From Muricoccus nepalensis (GTDB taxonomy: Bacteria; Pseudomonadota; Alphaproteobacteria; Acetobacterales; Acetobacteraceae): a DNA stretch of 64,000 nucleotides. Positions within the stretch are counted from its first letter, which is position 1. Every line of letters begins with the position of its first letter. The position numbers and the translations under genes were made by a program. The notes under the pieces are model-generated. The model worked only from the letters and a program-made list of their open reading frames with translations, made no database searches and was not told where the DNA came from. Of this stretch, positions 1 through 8,674 are shown in pieces. Where the stretch lies: assembly GCF_006438825.1 (NCBI RefSeq), contig NZ_RCZP01000008.1:79051-143050 (forward strand), in the 5' to 3' direction.

Positions 1-1845
1 GTGCCGATATGTGAGCACGCGGGTGCCGGGAGGCGCCCCAGTGTTCACGGCGAACGCGTCGGGTGGCGCCATCCCACCATGACCAGCATGAGCGTTGGCC
101 GCCGACATATCGACCTGGCCTACCTGCCCCGTGCCTGGTGCGCCGTGCCCCATGGCCGCATGGTCGGGGGCGGCCGGAGCCGCACTGCGCTGGTCGCGCC
201 TGGGCGCTGGCTGCTGGTTCTGCCGTCCCTGAGGCCTGCTCGGCGGAGTCTGCGGCGCCGGGCGCTGCTGTCCCATGCCAGGCATATTCGAGTGGTCCAT
301 TCCGGGCATGGTGGAGTGATCCATACCCTGCATGCTGCTCTGCCCCTGGCTGGCCTGAGCAAGGGTAAAGCCACCCGCACCCTGCACGGACGCCAGCGGC
401 AAGCGCGCGGAGGCCAGCTGGAAGCCGGAGTCGGTGGTCAGAGATGATCTCCGCCCCATCCCTGGCATGTTCGAGTGGTCCATGGCGGGAGCGTCAGAGG
501 GTGCCGCGGCCGCCCTTCCGCGCCCAGTTGCGGGCGGGGCAGTCATCCCGGGCATGTTGGAATGATCCATGCCCTGCATGCTGCCCCCAGCGCCCATGCC
601 GGACATCCCAGACATGCCGGAGTGGTCCATACCGCCCATGTCTCCCATGGATCCCATGGGAGCGATCTGACCAGGCCGGTCGGTTTCAGGACGCAGGGTG
701 CCGCGATCCAGCCCCTTGGGCCCGTAGTCGCCACCCATGTCGGCCATCGTCAGGAGCGGACGCTCACGGTGAGGCGGCAGGGCCACCATCGGCAGCCCCT
801 CCTGGGTGGCGATGCTCGCGCTTGCAAACCCCTGACGACCCATGGACTCCGCAAGGATCTGGAACTGGCGCCCATTGGTGGGGCGCACGAGGACGTCAAA
901 GGTCTCGGCGGGTGCGATGCGGAATTCGTCGATGGGCACCGGCTGCACGTTGTTGCCGTGCGCCTGGACCACGGTCATCTCCAGTCCAGGGATGCGGACG
1001 TCGAAATGGCTCATGGCGCCTGAGTTGATGAAGCGCAGGCGGACGGTTTCACCGGGACGGTAGACCGCCGTGAAGTTCTGCTGGGGCGTGCGGCCGTTCA
1101 CCAGGAACGTGTAGCCGGTGACGTCCTCGATGTCGGTCGGGTCCATCCGCATCTGGCCCCACATCATCCGGTCGCGGATAACGGCTTCGCGGGCTGCTGC
1201 GTTCGGGGCACGCGCTAACTCCGCCGCCAAGCTCGCTGCGGTGCGCTTGTTGTAATTATAGTAACCGGGATCCCGCTTGAGGTTCTGGATGACGCGGTGC
1301 GGGTTCTCGTCAGTCCAGTCGGAGAGCTGGATGATGTAGTCGCGGTCGTAGCCGAATGGATCAGGACGGGCTGGCTCGATAATCAGCGGTCCATAAAAAC
1401 CAGCCTGCTCCTGGGTGCCCGAGTGGCTGTGGTACCAGTAGGTGCCGGACTGCACGAGGGGGAACCGGTACTGGTGCGTCTGGCCCGCCGCAATCCCCTG
1501 GAAGCCATCACTGATGCCGGGCACGCCATCCTGTTCGCTGGGGAGGATGAGACCATGCCAGTGAACGGAGGTCTCCTCACGCAGCTGGTTGGCCACGTTG
1601 ATGACGACCTCCTCGCCCTCGCGGAACTTCAGAACGGGGCCGGGAACCTGACGGTTGATGGCGATGGCTGAGCGCGACCGTCCTGTGATGTTCAGGCTCA
1701 CGTGCTCGATGGCGAGGTTGAACTCGCGTGGCAGCGAACGCCCGATGCTCGGCTGCGCTAGAGCAGCGCCTGACACCTCAGGAGCGGCAACGGCGGCGAT
1801 ACCTGCCGCCAGCATGCTGCGCCGCGATAGGGAGAACTCAGCCAT
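1..1845 (-). CDS. copA: Multicopper oxidase, CopA/PcoA family (C-terminus outside window)
   Basis: A periplasmic copper oxidase that detoxifies Cu(I) by oxidation. The frame is open for 615 codons from an ATG at 1845 to base 1, so the last cupredoxin domain with its type 1 copper ligands is off the edge. A Tat signal with SRRSML lies at residues 7-12. Copper ligands of domain 1 are visible as HWH (95-97) and YHSHS (138-142). From about residue 395 to 600 there is a long Met/His-rich insert with repeated MDHSNMPGM units, as in CopA oxidases. It ends near the sequence VLTY, which leads into the next domain in the family. An AGGAG site lies 9 bases before the start. A divergent Met-rich protein gene lies upstream. 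Confidence 0.92.
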   Translation of the reverse strand, partial: MAEFSLSRRSMLAAGIAAVAAPEVSGAALAQPSIGRSLPREFNLAIEHVSLNITGRSRSAIAINRQVPGPVLKFREGEEVVINVANQLREETSVHWHGLILPSEQDGVPGISDGFQGIAAGQTHQYRFPLVQSGTYWYHSHSGTQEQAGFYGPLIIEPARPDPFGYDRDYIIQLSDWTDENPHRVIQNLKRDPGYYNYNKRTAASLAAELARAPNAAAREAVIRDRMMWGQMRMDPTDIEDVTGYTFLVNGRTPQQNFTAVYRPGETVRLRFINSGAMSHFDVRIPGLEMTVVQAHGNNVQPVPIDEFRIAPAETFDVLVRPTNGRQFQILAESMGRQGFASASIATQEGLPMVALPPHRERPLLTMADMGGDYGPKGLDRGTLRPETDRPGQIAPMGSMGDMGGMDHSGMSGMSGMGAGGSMQGMDHSNMPGMTAPPATGRGRAAAAPSDAPAMDHSNMPGMGRRSSLTTDSGFQLASARLPLASVQGAGGFTLAQASQGQSSMQGMDHSTMPGMDHSNMPGMGQQRPAPQTPPSRPQGRQNQQPAPRRDQRSAAPAAPDHAAMGHGAPGTGQVGQVDMSAANAHAGHGGMAPPDAFAVNTGAPPGTRVLTYRH

Positions 1846-2170
1846 GCTCGTCTACTCCTCTTAACTCAGGTGGCGCCCAGGACCACTGGATCAGGGCGTC
1901 AAACCAGTTGGGCCTGATATCAACTCTGCCGTCTGCTCCAGCAATGACGGACTGGCTTCGGACATAAAATGAAAGATTTGCCGCTGCTCTGGATCGAGGA
2001 CGGCACCGCAGGCAGCGTGTACCCTCCGACCGAGCCGCACCGAGGCGCGTTACCTGTTCAGGCAGGGCCAAGCGCCCCTGTCGTGGCTCAGTAGTCTGCT
2101 CCCGCCGGACGCGGGATTCCGAGGATGTTGGCCAGCGCGGTCCGGCGCGGCAGGGCCAGGAGGAGGAAGC
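1846..2170. other. Divergent intergenic region between the copper oxidase and a Met-rich protein gene
   Basis: This 325-base region should hold promoters for both flanking genes. I could not find a CueR-type TTGACC/19-bp dyad here, unlike at 5.2 and 14.0 kb. A reading frame runs through it antisense to the Met-rich gene, but it looks like a GC-rich shadow. Confidence 0.5.
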
Positions 2171-2653
2171 ATGCAAATCGCTTCGCGTGGATTTCGGAAT
2201 ACCAAGTTGGTTCTCGGCCTGACGCTGGCTCTTGGCGCCACTGCATGCGCGCAGCAGGCGATGCCGCAGGCTTCGGCCCCTCCGGCGACCGACCTGTCGA
2301 TCCAGCCTGCGGGGCGGTCTACGGCGATGCCCGCGTCGAGCCCTCAGGGCATGCAGGGGAGCAGCATGCAGGGCATGGATCACTCCAACATGCCGGGTAT
2401 GCGGGGAGGCAGCATGCAGGGCATGGACCACTCCAACATGCCGGGCATGAGCGGCAGCAGCGCGCAGGGCGGTGGTATGCAGGGCCACAGCATGTCCGGC
2501 ATGAACATGCAACAAATGATGGCTCACTGCGCTGAGATGCGTCAGCAGATGAGGGCGGGTGCCAGCATGAGTTCGGATATGCAGGCTATGATGGCGCACT
2601 GCGACCAGATGGGCGGCTCCACCGGCACCCAGCGCGGCACCCGGGCTCGCTGA
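2171..2653 (+). CDS. Met-rich exported copper-binding-type protein
   Basis: A 160-residue protein of unknown exact function, probably a periplasmic or lipid-anchored copper scavenger. The N-terminus is a hydrophobic signal ending in ATAC-AQQ, a weak lipobox. The middle (about 55-110) is built from repeated MQGMDHSNMPGM-like units, essentially the same as those inside the neighbouring multicopper oxidase. The C-terminal third has paired Met and His/Cys motifs (MMAHCAEM, MMAHCDQM). Met-rich motifs bind Cu(I) in CopA, CopB and PcoE-like proteins; the role here is inferred from that. A strong AGGAGGAGG ribosome site precedes the ATG. It is divergent from the oxidase and convergent with the P-type ATPase. 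Confidence 0.85.
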   Translation: MQIASRGFRNTKLVLGLTLALGATACAQQAMPQASAPPATDLSIQPAGRSTAMPASSPQGMQGSSMQGMDHSNMPGMRGGSMQGMDHSNMPGMSGSSAQGGGMQGHSMSGMNMQQMMAHCAEMRQQMRAGASMSSDMQAMMAHCDQMGGSTGTQRGTRAR

Positions 2654-2661
2654 TCCCGGTT

Positions 2662-2690
2662 GTGGTGGCGGCCGGTCTGGCCGCCACCAC
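2662..2690. terminator. Perfect 12-bp hairpin between convergent genes
   Basis: GTGGTGGCGGCC and its exact complement are separated by 5 bases. It sits between the convergent Met-rich gene and the copper ATPase and would serve both. There is no long T tract. Confidence 0.7.
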
Positions 2691-2745
2691 GCTCCATCGA
2701 GATTGCGTGGCGGCCCGAACACCTTACCCACCCTTCCCAGGGTCG

Positions 2746-5148
2746 TCACCTCAGACCGTCGAGCTTGACTGCCCTGAGCCGTAAGGCGTTGCCAATCACC
2801 GAGACGGAGCTCAGCGCCATGGCCAGCGCGGCGACGATCGGGCTGAGCAGGGTACCCAGGAGCGGGTAGAGCACCCCGGCGGCAAGTGGCACTCCAAGCG
2901 CGTTGTAGACGAACGCGAGGAACAAGTTCTGCCGTATGTTCCGCATGGTCGCGTGGCTGAGGGTGCGGGCCCGCGCGATACCCGCGAGGTCTCCCTTTAC
3001 CAGGGTGACGCCAGCGCTCTGCATCGCAACATCGGTGCCCGTCCCCATGGCGATGCCTACATCTGCTTCGGCCAGAGCTGGCGCATCGTTGACGCCGTCG
3101 CCCGCCATGGCGACCACTCGCCCCTTTTGCTTCAACTCCCGCACGATGCGGTGCTTGTCCTCGGGGAGGACGTCCCCCTGGAACTCGTCGATGCCCAGCT
3201 TCCGGGCGACGGCAGCCGCTGTGGTGGCGTTGTCCCCGGTCAGCATGACGATGTGGATGCCTTCGGCGCGCAGACTCCTCAGGGCGTTGGGTGTCGTCTC
3301 CTTGATGGGGTCAGCAACCGCGATGACGCCACCCGGCTTTCCATCGACGGCCAGGAACAGAGCACTGCCTCCCTCCTGGCGGAGGTCATCAGCCCTGGCG
3401 GCTAGATCCCCGAGATCGACGCCGAGGTCACTCATCAAGCGAGCGTTACCCAGAGCTACCCGGCGTCCACTGACGGTACCGCTGACACCCTTACCGGTGA
3501 TCGAGGCGAAGTCGCCGGGTTCCTGGAGTTCCACGCCGCGCTTGTGAGCTGCGGCCACAATCGCGGCGGCCAATGGGTGCTCACTGGACCGCTCCAGGCT
3601 CGCGGCGAGCGGCAGAACCTCGGCCTCAGTGAGGCCTGGACCAGGGACTACGGCGACTACCTCCGGCTTACCGACGGTCAGGGTGCCCGTCTTGTCCACC
3701 ACCAGAGTGTCGACCTTCTCCATGCGCTCAAGCGCTTCGGCCGATCGGATGAGGACACCCGCACCGGCGCCCTTGCCCACGCCCATCATGACTGACATCG
3801 GCGTGGCAAGGCCGAGCGCGCAAGGGCAGGCGATGATGAGTACGGAGACGGCAGCGATCAGCCCGTAGGAGAGCGCCGGTGATGGGCCCCAGACGGCCCA
3901 GGCTATGAAGGCGACGACTGCCACGGCGATGACCACGGGGACGAAGAACCCAGACACTTGGTCGGCCATGCGTTGGATGGGAGCCCGGCTGCGCTGGGCT
4001 TCCGCCACCATGGCGACGATGCGGGAGAGCATGGTGTCCGAGCCCACCTTGTCGGCGCGCATCACCAGGGATCCGGTGCCGTTCACGGTGCCGCCGATGA
4101 GCTTGGAGCCAGGCTCCTTTTCAACAGGCAGAGACTCCCCGGTGACCATGGACTCATCCACCGAGCCGCTGCCCTCCAGGACCTCGCCGTCCACGGGTAC
4201 GCCCTCGCCGGGGCGGACCCGCAGGCGGTCACCCAACTGCACGTCGGCCAAGTTGACCTCCTCGTCCGCGCCATCTGGACGGATGCGGCGGGCAGTCTTG
4301 GGCGCGAGATCCAGCAGGGCGCGGATGGCGCCGCCGGTCTGCTCCCGGGCACGGAGTTCCAGCACCTGGCCAAGGAGGACCAGCACGGTGATGACGGCTG
4401 CGGCCTCGTAGTAGACGGCCACCGTGCCGCCCATACCGCGGAAGCCCTCGGGGAAGACGCCAGGGGCAAAGGTAGCGACCAGGCTGTAGAGGTAGGCAGC
4501 CCCTGTTCCGAGGGCGATCAACGAGAACATGTTGAGGCTGCGGGCCAGGACCGATTGCCAGCCACGCACGAAGAAGGGCCATCCCGCCCAGAGGACCACG
4601 GGCGTCGCGAACAGGAACTGAAGCCACGTCGACGCGGTCGGCGAGATCAGGTTGTGCAGGCCGAGCCCGGGAATGTGGGCGCCCATTTCAAGGATGACGA
4701 CCGGAATAGTCAGGGCGAGGCCGATCCACATCCGCCGGGTCATGTCGATCAGCTCGTGGTTAGGTCCGGCCTCTGTCGTGACCTCAAGGGGTTCGAGGGC
4801 CATGCCGCAAAGGGGGCAGTTGCCCGGTCCCTCCTGCCGGACCTGAGGGTGCATGGGGCACGTGTAGATGGCGCCCTTCGGGGCAGTGGTCGGCGCCGTG
4901 GCCACCTTCGGAGCGAGGTACTTCCCAGGGTCGGCTTCGAACTTGGTTCGGCATCCCGAGGAGCAGAAATGGTAGGTGGTCCCTCCGTGCTCCAGGCGGT
5001 GCTTGGAGGTCGCTGGATCCACCTTCATACCGCAGACAGGATCTGTGACCTTCCCGTCGTTGGCAGCCATGGCGCCGTGGCTGTGGTGGCAGCCTGGTCC
5101 GTGCTGATGGCCGTGTGCGTGTCCGTGACCGGAGTGCTGACCGCTCAT
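2746..5148 (-). CDS. Copper-translocating P1B-type ATPase with His-rich, YHS and heavy-metal-binding N-terminus
   Basis: An inner-membrane pump exporting Cu(I) from the cytoplasm with ATP, 800 residues. In order: a His-rich tail (4-25), a YHS domain with DPVCGM (33-80, also FCSSGC), a YTCPMHP...CPLCGM heavy-metal domain (94-120), membrane helices, an actuator with TGES, the CPC ion-binding motif (441-443), the phosphorylated Asp in DKTGTL (Asp485), SEHPLA, MLTGDN and [11 protein letters not shown] and the absence of classical CxxC HMA domains fit the CopA/CopB-like copper pumps with YHS leaders. I chose the ATG at 5148 because an AGGAGCGG site precedes it and the His-rich tail starts there. 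An ATG-less extension to 5262 would run into the operator. It is divergent from the CueR-like gene. Confidence 0.95.
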   Translation of the reverse strand: MSGQHSGHGHAHGHQHGPGCHHSHGAMAANDGKVTDPVCGMKVDPATSKHRLEHGGTTYHFCSSGCRTKFEADPGKYLAPKVATAPTTAPKGAIYTCPMHPQVRQEGPGNCPLCGMALEPLEVTTEAGPNHELIDMTRRMWIGLALTIPVVILEMGAHIPGLGLHNLISPTASTWLQFLFATPVVLWAGWPFFVRGWQSVLARSLNMFSLIALGTGAAYLYSLVATFAPGVFPEGFRGMGGTVAVYYEAAAVITVLVLLGQVLELRAREQTGGAIRALLDLAPKTARRIRPDGADEEVNLADVQLGDRLRVRPGEGVPVDGEVLEGSGSVDESMVTGESLPVEKEPGSKLIGGTVNGTGSLVMRADKVGSDTMLSRIVAMVAEAQRSRAPIQRMADQVSGFFVPVVIAVAVVAFIAWAVWGPSPALSYGLIAAVSVLIIACPCALGLATPMSVMMGVGKGAGAGVLIRSAEALERMEKVDTLVVDKTGTLTVGKPEVVAVVPGPGLTEAEVLPLAASLERSSEHPLAAAIVAAAHKRGVELQEPGDFASITGKGVSGTVSGRRVALGNARLMSDLGVDLGDLAARADDLRQEGGSALFLAVDGKPGGVIAVADPIKETTPNALRSLRAEGIHIVMLTGDNATTAAAVARKLGIDEFQGDVLPEDKHRIVRELKQKGRVVAMAGDGVNDAPALAEADVGIAMGTGTDVAMQSAGVTLVKGDLAGIARARTLSHATMRNIRQNLFLAFVYNALGVPLAAGVLYPLLGTLLSPIVAALAMALSSVSVIGNALRLRAVKLDGLR

Positions 5149-5206
5149 CTTTGCCGCTCCTGGTTCAGCTCGCTCCTGGAGGAGCCGCTGTGACGAGGCT
5201 CCAAAG

Positions 5207-5235
5207 CTGGGGTTTGCCATCGTGGGAAGGTCAAG
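5207..5235 (-). promoter_or_regulatory. CueR/MerR-type operator-promoter for the copper ATPase
   Basis: Read on the minus strand: -35 TTGACC (5229-5234), then a 19-bp spacer containing TTCCCACGATGGCAA, then a weak -10. The long spacer with an internal dyad is the hallmark of promoters activated by MerR-family proteins. It is nearly identical to the facing copy 35 bp away. Confidence 0.75.
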
Positions 5236-5268
5236 TGCCGTCTGGTCTGACCCCTCGATCACTTGGGG

Positions 5269-5301
5269 CTTGACCTTCCCACAGTGGGAAACCCCATCTC
5301 T
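5269..5301 (+). promoter_or_regulatory. CueR/MerR-type operator-promoter for the cueR-DUF411 unit
   Basis: -35 TTGACC (5270-5275), a 19-bp spacer holding the perfect dyad TTCCCAC-A-GTGGGAA (5276-5290), and a -10 around 5295-5300. It faces the ATPase operator, so one regulator can control both directions and itself. Confidence 0.8.
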
Positions 5302-5339
5302 GCGGCATCGGGGCTGGATGGTCCGGGTGGAGGTAGAAG

Positions 5340-5831
5340 ATGCAGATCGGACAGGCGGCCAGAGCGTCCGGCGTCTCGGCCAAGATGTTGCGTTACTATG
5401 AGAGCATCGGTCTCCTCGGGAGGGCAGGGCGAACAGAGGCTGGTTACCGGGTCTACTCCGAGGCTGACGTCAAAACCCTGAAGTTCGTTCGGAGGGCGCG
5501 CGACCTCGGACTTCCGCTCGACCGGATCAAGCTCTTGATCGGTCTCTGGCAAGACGAGGATCGGGCGAGCGCCGACGTAAAGCGGATCGCGACCGAGCAT
5601 GCGGCGGAGCTCAGGGCCAAAATCGGGGAGCTGACACGGATGTGCGAGGCGCTGGAGGGCATGGCAGCGGCCTGCCACGGTGATCACCGGCCAGAGTGCC
5701 CCATTCTGGACGAGATCGCCGAAGGAAGCAGTGATCTTGCTGCCCCGAGCGCATCGGCAAAGGGGCAGCGAGCGAGACGTGAAGCACCAGGTGCCACGGC
5801 GCACCGAGCCAATCAGGGAGCTATGTCATGA
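5340..5831 (+). CDS. cueR: Copper-responsive MerR-family regulator, CueR-like
   Basis: A 163-residue cytoplasmic transcription activator that senses Cu(I). It has a winged-helix MerR N-terminus ([20 protein letters not shown]), a long dimerisation helix and a metal loop with Cys112 and Cys120 spaced by seven residues, then PILD. That C-x7-C loop is the monovalent-metal signature of CueR/GolS regulators, as opposed to ZntR or MerR. The C-terminus extends beyond the usual length of about 130-140 residues with a basic tail. It overlaps the DUF411 gene by 4 bases (ATGA) and is divergent from its probable target, the ATPase. Confidence 0.92.
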   Translation: MQIGQAARASGVSAKMLRYYESIGLLGRAGRTEAGYRVYSEADVKTLKFVRRARDLGLPLDRIKLLIGLWQDEDRASADVKRIATEHAAELRAKIGELTRMCEALEGMAAACHGDHRPECPILDEIAEGSSDLAAPSASAKGQRARREAPGATAHRANQGAMS

Positions 5832-6295
5832 GCGAGACTTCCGCACCGCCATTGTCCAACAGGCGTTGGATCCTGGGCCTCGGCCTAGCCGCCGCAGCCG
5901 CACCGCTCGCGTCTACTCGCGCAGCTCAGGGCACCCCGATCGAGGTCTGGAAGGACGCGACCTGCGGCTGCTGCGAAGGCTGGGTAGAGCACATGCGCGC
6001 CGCTGGCTTCCAAGCGACCGTGCACGACGTCGGTGACCTCGCGGCCATCAAAACCGCCAGAGGCGTCCCAGATGCCCTCCAGTCATGCCACACAGCCGTG
6101 GTGGACGGCTACGTGATCGAGGGGCATGTCCCCGCGGGCGACGTCCGCCGCCTGCTCCTGGAGCGCCCTCGCGCCGTGGGGTTGGCTGCACCGGGGATGC
6201 CGCCGTCCTCGCCGGGAATGGACATCCCGGGCACTCCCTATCAGGTAGTTGCCTTTGGTGGGGTTGGCGGTAACCGGATCTGGGCACGTCATTGA
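5828..6295 (+). CDS. DUF411 metal-binding exported protein
   Basis: A 155-residue protein of the DUF411 family, common in copper islands and thought to bind copper in the periplasm. A twin-arginine-like leader (SNRRWILGLGLAAAAAP) is followed by the diagnostic CGCCEGW motif (residues 47-53) and GVPDALQSCHTAVVDGYVIEGHVP, which carries the conserved Cys-His pair. It is translationally coupled to the cueR-like gene by a 4-base overlap, so it should be induced with it. The biochemical role of the family is not settled. The C-terminus has short Met/Pro segments (GMPPSSPGM). Confidence 0.9.
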   Translation: MSETSAPPLSNRRWILGLGLAAAAAPLASTRAAQGTPIEVWKDATCGCCEGWVEHMRAAGFQATVHDVGDLAAIKTARGVPDALQSCHTAVVDGYVIEGHVPAGDVRRLLLERPRAVGLAAPGMPPSSPGMDIPGTPYQVVAFGGVGGNRIWARH

Positions 6296-6309
6296 CCCCC
6301 ACTGCTTCT

Positions 6310-6342
6310 CCAGCCCGGCGCGCTCGCGCGATGCTGGGCTGG
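6310..6342 (+). terminator. Hairpin after the DUF411 gene
   Basis: CCAGCCC pairs with GGGCTGG (6310-6316 with 6336-6342) around a GC-rich inner stem. It ends the cueR-DUF411 unit. A short T-containing stretch follows. Confidence 0.6.
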
Positions 6343-6397
6343 ATTGCTCCTTGGCAGAGTTCTTTAACTTCCGCCTGTCCGGGACTAAGCTGACATC

Positions 6398-6766
6398 ATG
6401 TCGTCTCGCCTCTCCAGGCTGGTCATTGTTGTCGTCACGATCTGCGCCTTCCTGGGTGCCGGTCTGGTACAGAACCTGCCGTTCTCCGCCAAGGCGGCTC
6501 CGGTCGGCATGACCATGATGGCTGACGACGCAGGAGACAGCGGCGCCTCGATGCCGTGTCACGAGACCTCCGCACCGCCCTGCAATGACCAGGTGCCGGG
6601 CTGTATGACGGACCTGGGCTGCGTTTTCACGGTGGCGCTCCCCGCGCTGCCCACGCGTGCGGCTGAACGCTTTGTTTGGGACTCGATCTCCTACTGGCCT
6701 GAGATCGGCTTTTCCGAGGGCGTCTCGCCCGAACCCATCGTTGGACCTCCCATCCGCATCGTCTGA
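6398..6766 (+). CDS. Small exported Cys/Met protein, paralogue of the one at 14,298
   Basis: A 122-residue protein I cannot assign to a named family. The N-terminal 30 residues form a signal peptide or single membrane anchor. Then come MTMMADD, SMPCHETSAPPC, and C-x5-C elements (CMTDLGC). The C-terminal third reads F...YW...G.S.EP..GPP. The protein encoded at 14,298 has the same plan: PCE..PACLDALGC, a YW pair, and the same EP/PP ending. A copper-related periplasmic role is inferred from the location and from the Met, His and Cys clusters. Hairpins lie on both sides, so it seems to be a single-gene unit. Confidence 0.75.
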   Translation: MSSRLSRLVIVVVTICAFLGAGLVQNLPFSAKAAPVGMTMMADDAGDSGASMPCHETSAPPCNDQVPGCMTDLGCVFTVALPALPTRAAERFVWDSISYWPEIGFSEGVSPEPIVGPPIRIV

Positions 6767-6769
6767 CCT

Positions 6770-6801
6770 GAGCCGCGCCCGGATTCGGGCTGTGGCGGCT
6801 C
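6770..6801 (+). terminator. Two-part hairpin terminator
   Basis: An outer stem GAGCCGC/GCGGCTC encloses an inner stem GCCCG/CGGGC with a 4-base loop. It begins 3 bases after the stop of the preceding gene. CTTCCCT follows. Confidence 0.7.
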
Positions 6802-6942
6802 TTCCCTGCTCAGATCTCTGATTGGCTACCTCTCGGCGGACAATCCTGTCTTCTGCGTGGTTGTCGTCAGGGATGGAGCGGGTTCCAGACAATATCGGCT
6901 GCTCGCCTTCAATGCGGGTGGCCCACGGAATGGGACACGACG

Positions 6943-7350
6943 ATGTTCTCCAAGCTCTTGCGCGCTGCCGTAGTGGGCGCCGTCACCGCAGCCACGCCCG
7001 CTCTGATGACCTCGGGCGCTATTGCTGCCGCAGCGGACTACCGCTTCGAGGTGGTCAGCGCCCGAGCCGCTGGCCCCGGCAAGACCGATGTCACAGTCCG
7101 CCTGCTGCAGGTGCCAGCCAACCGTCCTGTACCGGACGCGGTCATCTTCCAGACCAGGGCTGACATGGCACCCTCGGGCATGCCGACGATGACCGGCAAT
7201 GTTGCCCCCCAGCCTGGACAGCAAGCGGGCACCTATCGCTTCGTCATCGAGACCGGCATGGCCGGAAGTTGGGCCCTAGCGCTTGCCGCCAAGGTACAGG
7301 GCGAGGCCGAGACCGTTCGTACCACGGTCACCTTTAACGCGGCCCGATGA
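6943..7350 (+). CDS. YtkA/FixH-like periplasmic protein, first gene of the cus operon
   Basis: A 135-residue exported protein: signal peptide to about residue 30, then a single beta-sandwich-like domain with the pattern of YtkA/FixH-like copper-associated proteins (YRFEV..., MAPSGMPTMTGNVAP, GTYRFVIETGMAGSWALAL). The MxxxMP.M strand could offer copper ligands. Such genes often lead cusCBA-type operons, as here: the stop is directly followed by the outer-membrane channel start one base later. Function as a copper-binding or chaperone-like helper is inferred. Confidence 0.75.
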   Translation: MFSKLLRAAVVGAVTAATPALMTSGAIAAAADYRFEVVSARAAGPGKTDVTVRLLQVPANRPVPDAVIFQTRADMAPSGMPTMTGNVAPQPGQQAGTYRFVIETGMAGSWALALAAKVQGEAETVRTTVTFNAAR

Positions 7351-7351
7351 G

Positions 7352-8674
7352 ATGTCCCACTCGTCATGGGGGGCGACGCGCCCTCTGGTCCGCGCCTGGC
7401 GCAAGCTGGGTGTGGTCCTCGTCGTCGGGCTGACACTCACCGTCTTGGCTGGACCAGGCTTCGGCCAGTCCAGAACGGGCCAGCAGCCCCAGGGCGGAGT
7501 TCTCCCTGGGGCTACCCTGGAGAGCGTGCTCAGTGCTGCCCGGCAACTCAGCCCCGATCTTGCCGCACGAGCACTCGATACAGCCGCCGCACGGGCGCAT
7601 GTCGAAATCGCCGGATCACTTCCCGATCCCACCGTCCGGGTGATGTCGGATGAGATCGACATGCCGACCGGGCCGCGTCGGAACAAGATGATCTACAGCT
7701 TCGAGCAGGAGATCCCACTCTGGGGCAGACGTGACCTCAGGCGCCAGGGTGCCCGTGCCGAGGTCGACCAGATGACAGCCCAGAGTCAGGCGGCCGATGT
7801 TGAACTGGTCGAAAAGGTAAAGGTGGCTTTCGCCCGCTACTACACGGCCTACCAAGCCGTCCGGCGGATCTCAGAACAACAGCGGGCGATGACAAGCATC
7901 ACCCAGGTTTCCCGTGATCGCTATGCAGGAGGCCGCGGCGAACAGGGAGAGGTCATCCGCGCCGAGGTCGAGGCCACACGGGTGGCAGCCGAGGTCCTAC
8001 GCCTCGAGGCCTCCCTTCGCAGTGCTCGAGGTCAGCTGAATGCCCTCCTGAACCGCAGGGCAGACGCCGCCCTGGCGGCACCGGAACGGCTGCGGCCGCT
8101 TCCCGACCCACGGGTACTGAACGTCACCCTCCTCGCTGCCCGTGCCCGGCAGGTCAGTCCGGCGTTGGCAGCGGACGCGGCCGCGATCAGCGGCGCCGAC
8201 GTAAACAGGGCTCTGACCGACAGGAATTGGTATCCAGACGTCACCGTAGGCGCAGGGGCCATCGACCGGGGAAGCTACGGCCCAACCGGGTATCAGGCGT
8301 GGATCGGCATGAGGGTGCCGCTCCAGTGGGGCTTACGAGACGCCCAGGCCCGGGAGGCCACCGCTCAAGCGAACGCCGCCCGAGCTCGTTTCGGTGCCCG
8401 GGAACAGCAGATCCAGGGCGATCTCGCCGATGCCGCGGCAGGTGCAGAGGGTAGTCGCCAGACCATCGACCTTATCCGGCGGCGCCTCCTACCTCAGGCC
8501 GAGGCACTCGTGCGGTCCGGCACGGCTGGATACTCCCAGGGCAAGGTCGACCTCGCGACGGTCTTGCGAGCGCAGGCCGACCTCGTCGGCTACCGCCTGC
8601 AGCTTCTCTCCACTGAGTTCGATGCCCAGCGTCAGATCGCCACCATCGAGCGCCTGATCGGGGGCGATCTATGA
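7352..8674 (+). CDS. cusC: Outer-membrane efflux channel, TolC/CusC family
   Basis: The outer-membrane part of a Cu/Ag RND efflux pump, 440 residues. After a signal peptide (about 1-40) come two OEP repeats with long helical heptads. The start of the domain is LESVLSAARQLSPDLAARAL, and the second half contains YPDVTVGAGAIDRG and RVPLQWGLRDAQAREA. I use the ATG at 7352 directly after the upstream stop; a frame-open extension to 7283 would overlap the upstream gene. The end overlaps cusB by 4 bases, so all subunits are translationally coupled. Confidence 0.9.
   Translation: MSHSSWGATRPLVRAWRKLGVVLVVGLTLTVLAGPGFGQSRTGQQPQGGVLPGATLESVLSAARQLSPDLAARALDTAAARAHVEIAGSLPDPTVRVMSDEIDMPTGPRRNKMIYSFEQEIPLWGRRDLRRQGARAEVDQMTAQSQAADVELVEKVKVAFARYYTAYQAVRRISEQQRAMTSITQVSRDRYAGGRGEQGEVIRAEVEATRVAAEVLRLEASLRSARGQLNALLNRRADAALAAPERLRPLPDPRVLNVTLLAARARQVSPALAADAAAISGADVNRALTDRNWYPDVTVGAGAIDRGSYGPTGYQAWIGMRVPLQWGLRDAQAREATAQANAARARFGAREQQIQGDLADAAAGAEGSRQTIDLIRRRLLPQAEALVRSGTAGYSQGKVDLATVLRAQADLVGYRLQLLSTEFDAQRQIATIERLIGGDL

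Noticed and set aside
290-660. CRISPR-like repeats
   Set aside because: The repeated 20-30 base units encode MDHSNMPGM peptides in frame, have no constant spacer length and no cas genes are near.
1838-2749. A 303-codon minus-strand frame opposite the Met-rich protein gene
   Set aside because: It overlaps the start of the oxidase and the whole Met-rich gene, has His/Arg/Ala-biased composition and no ribosome site; it is a shadow of the repeats.
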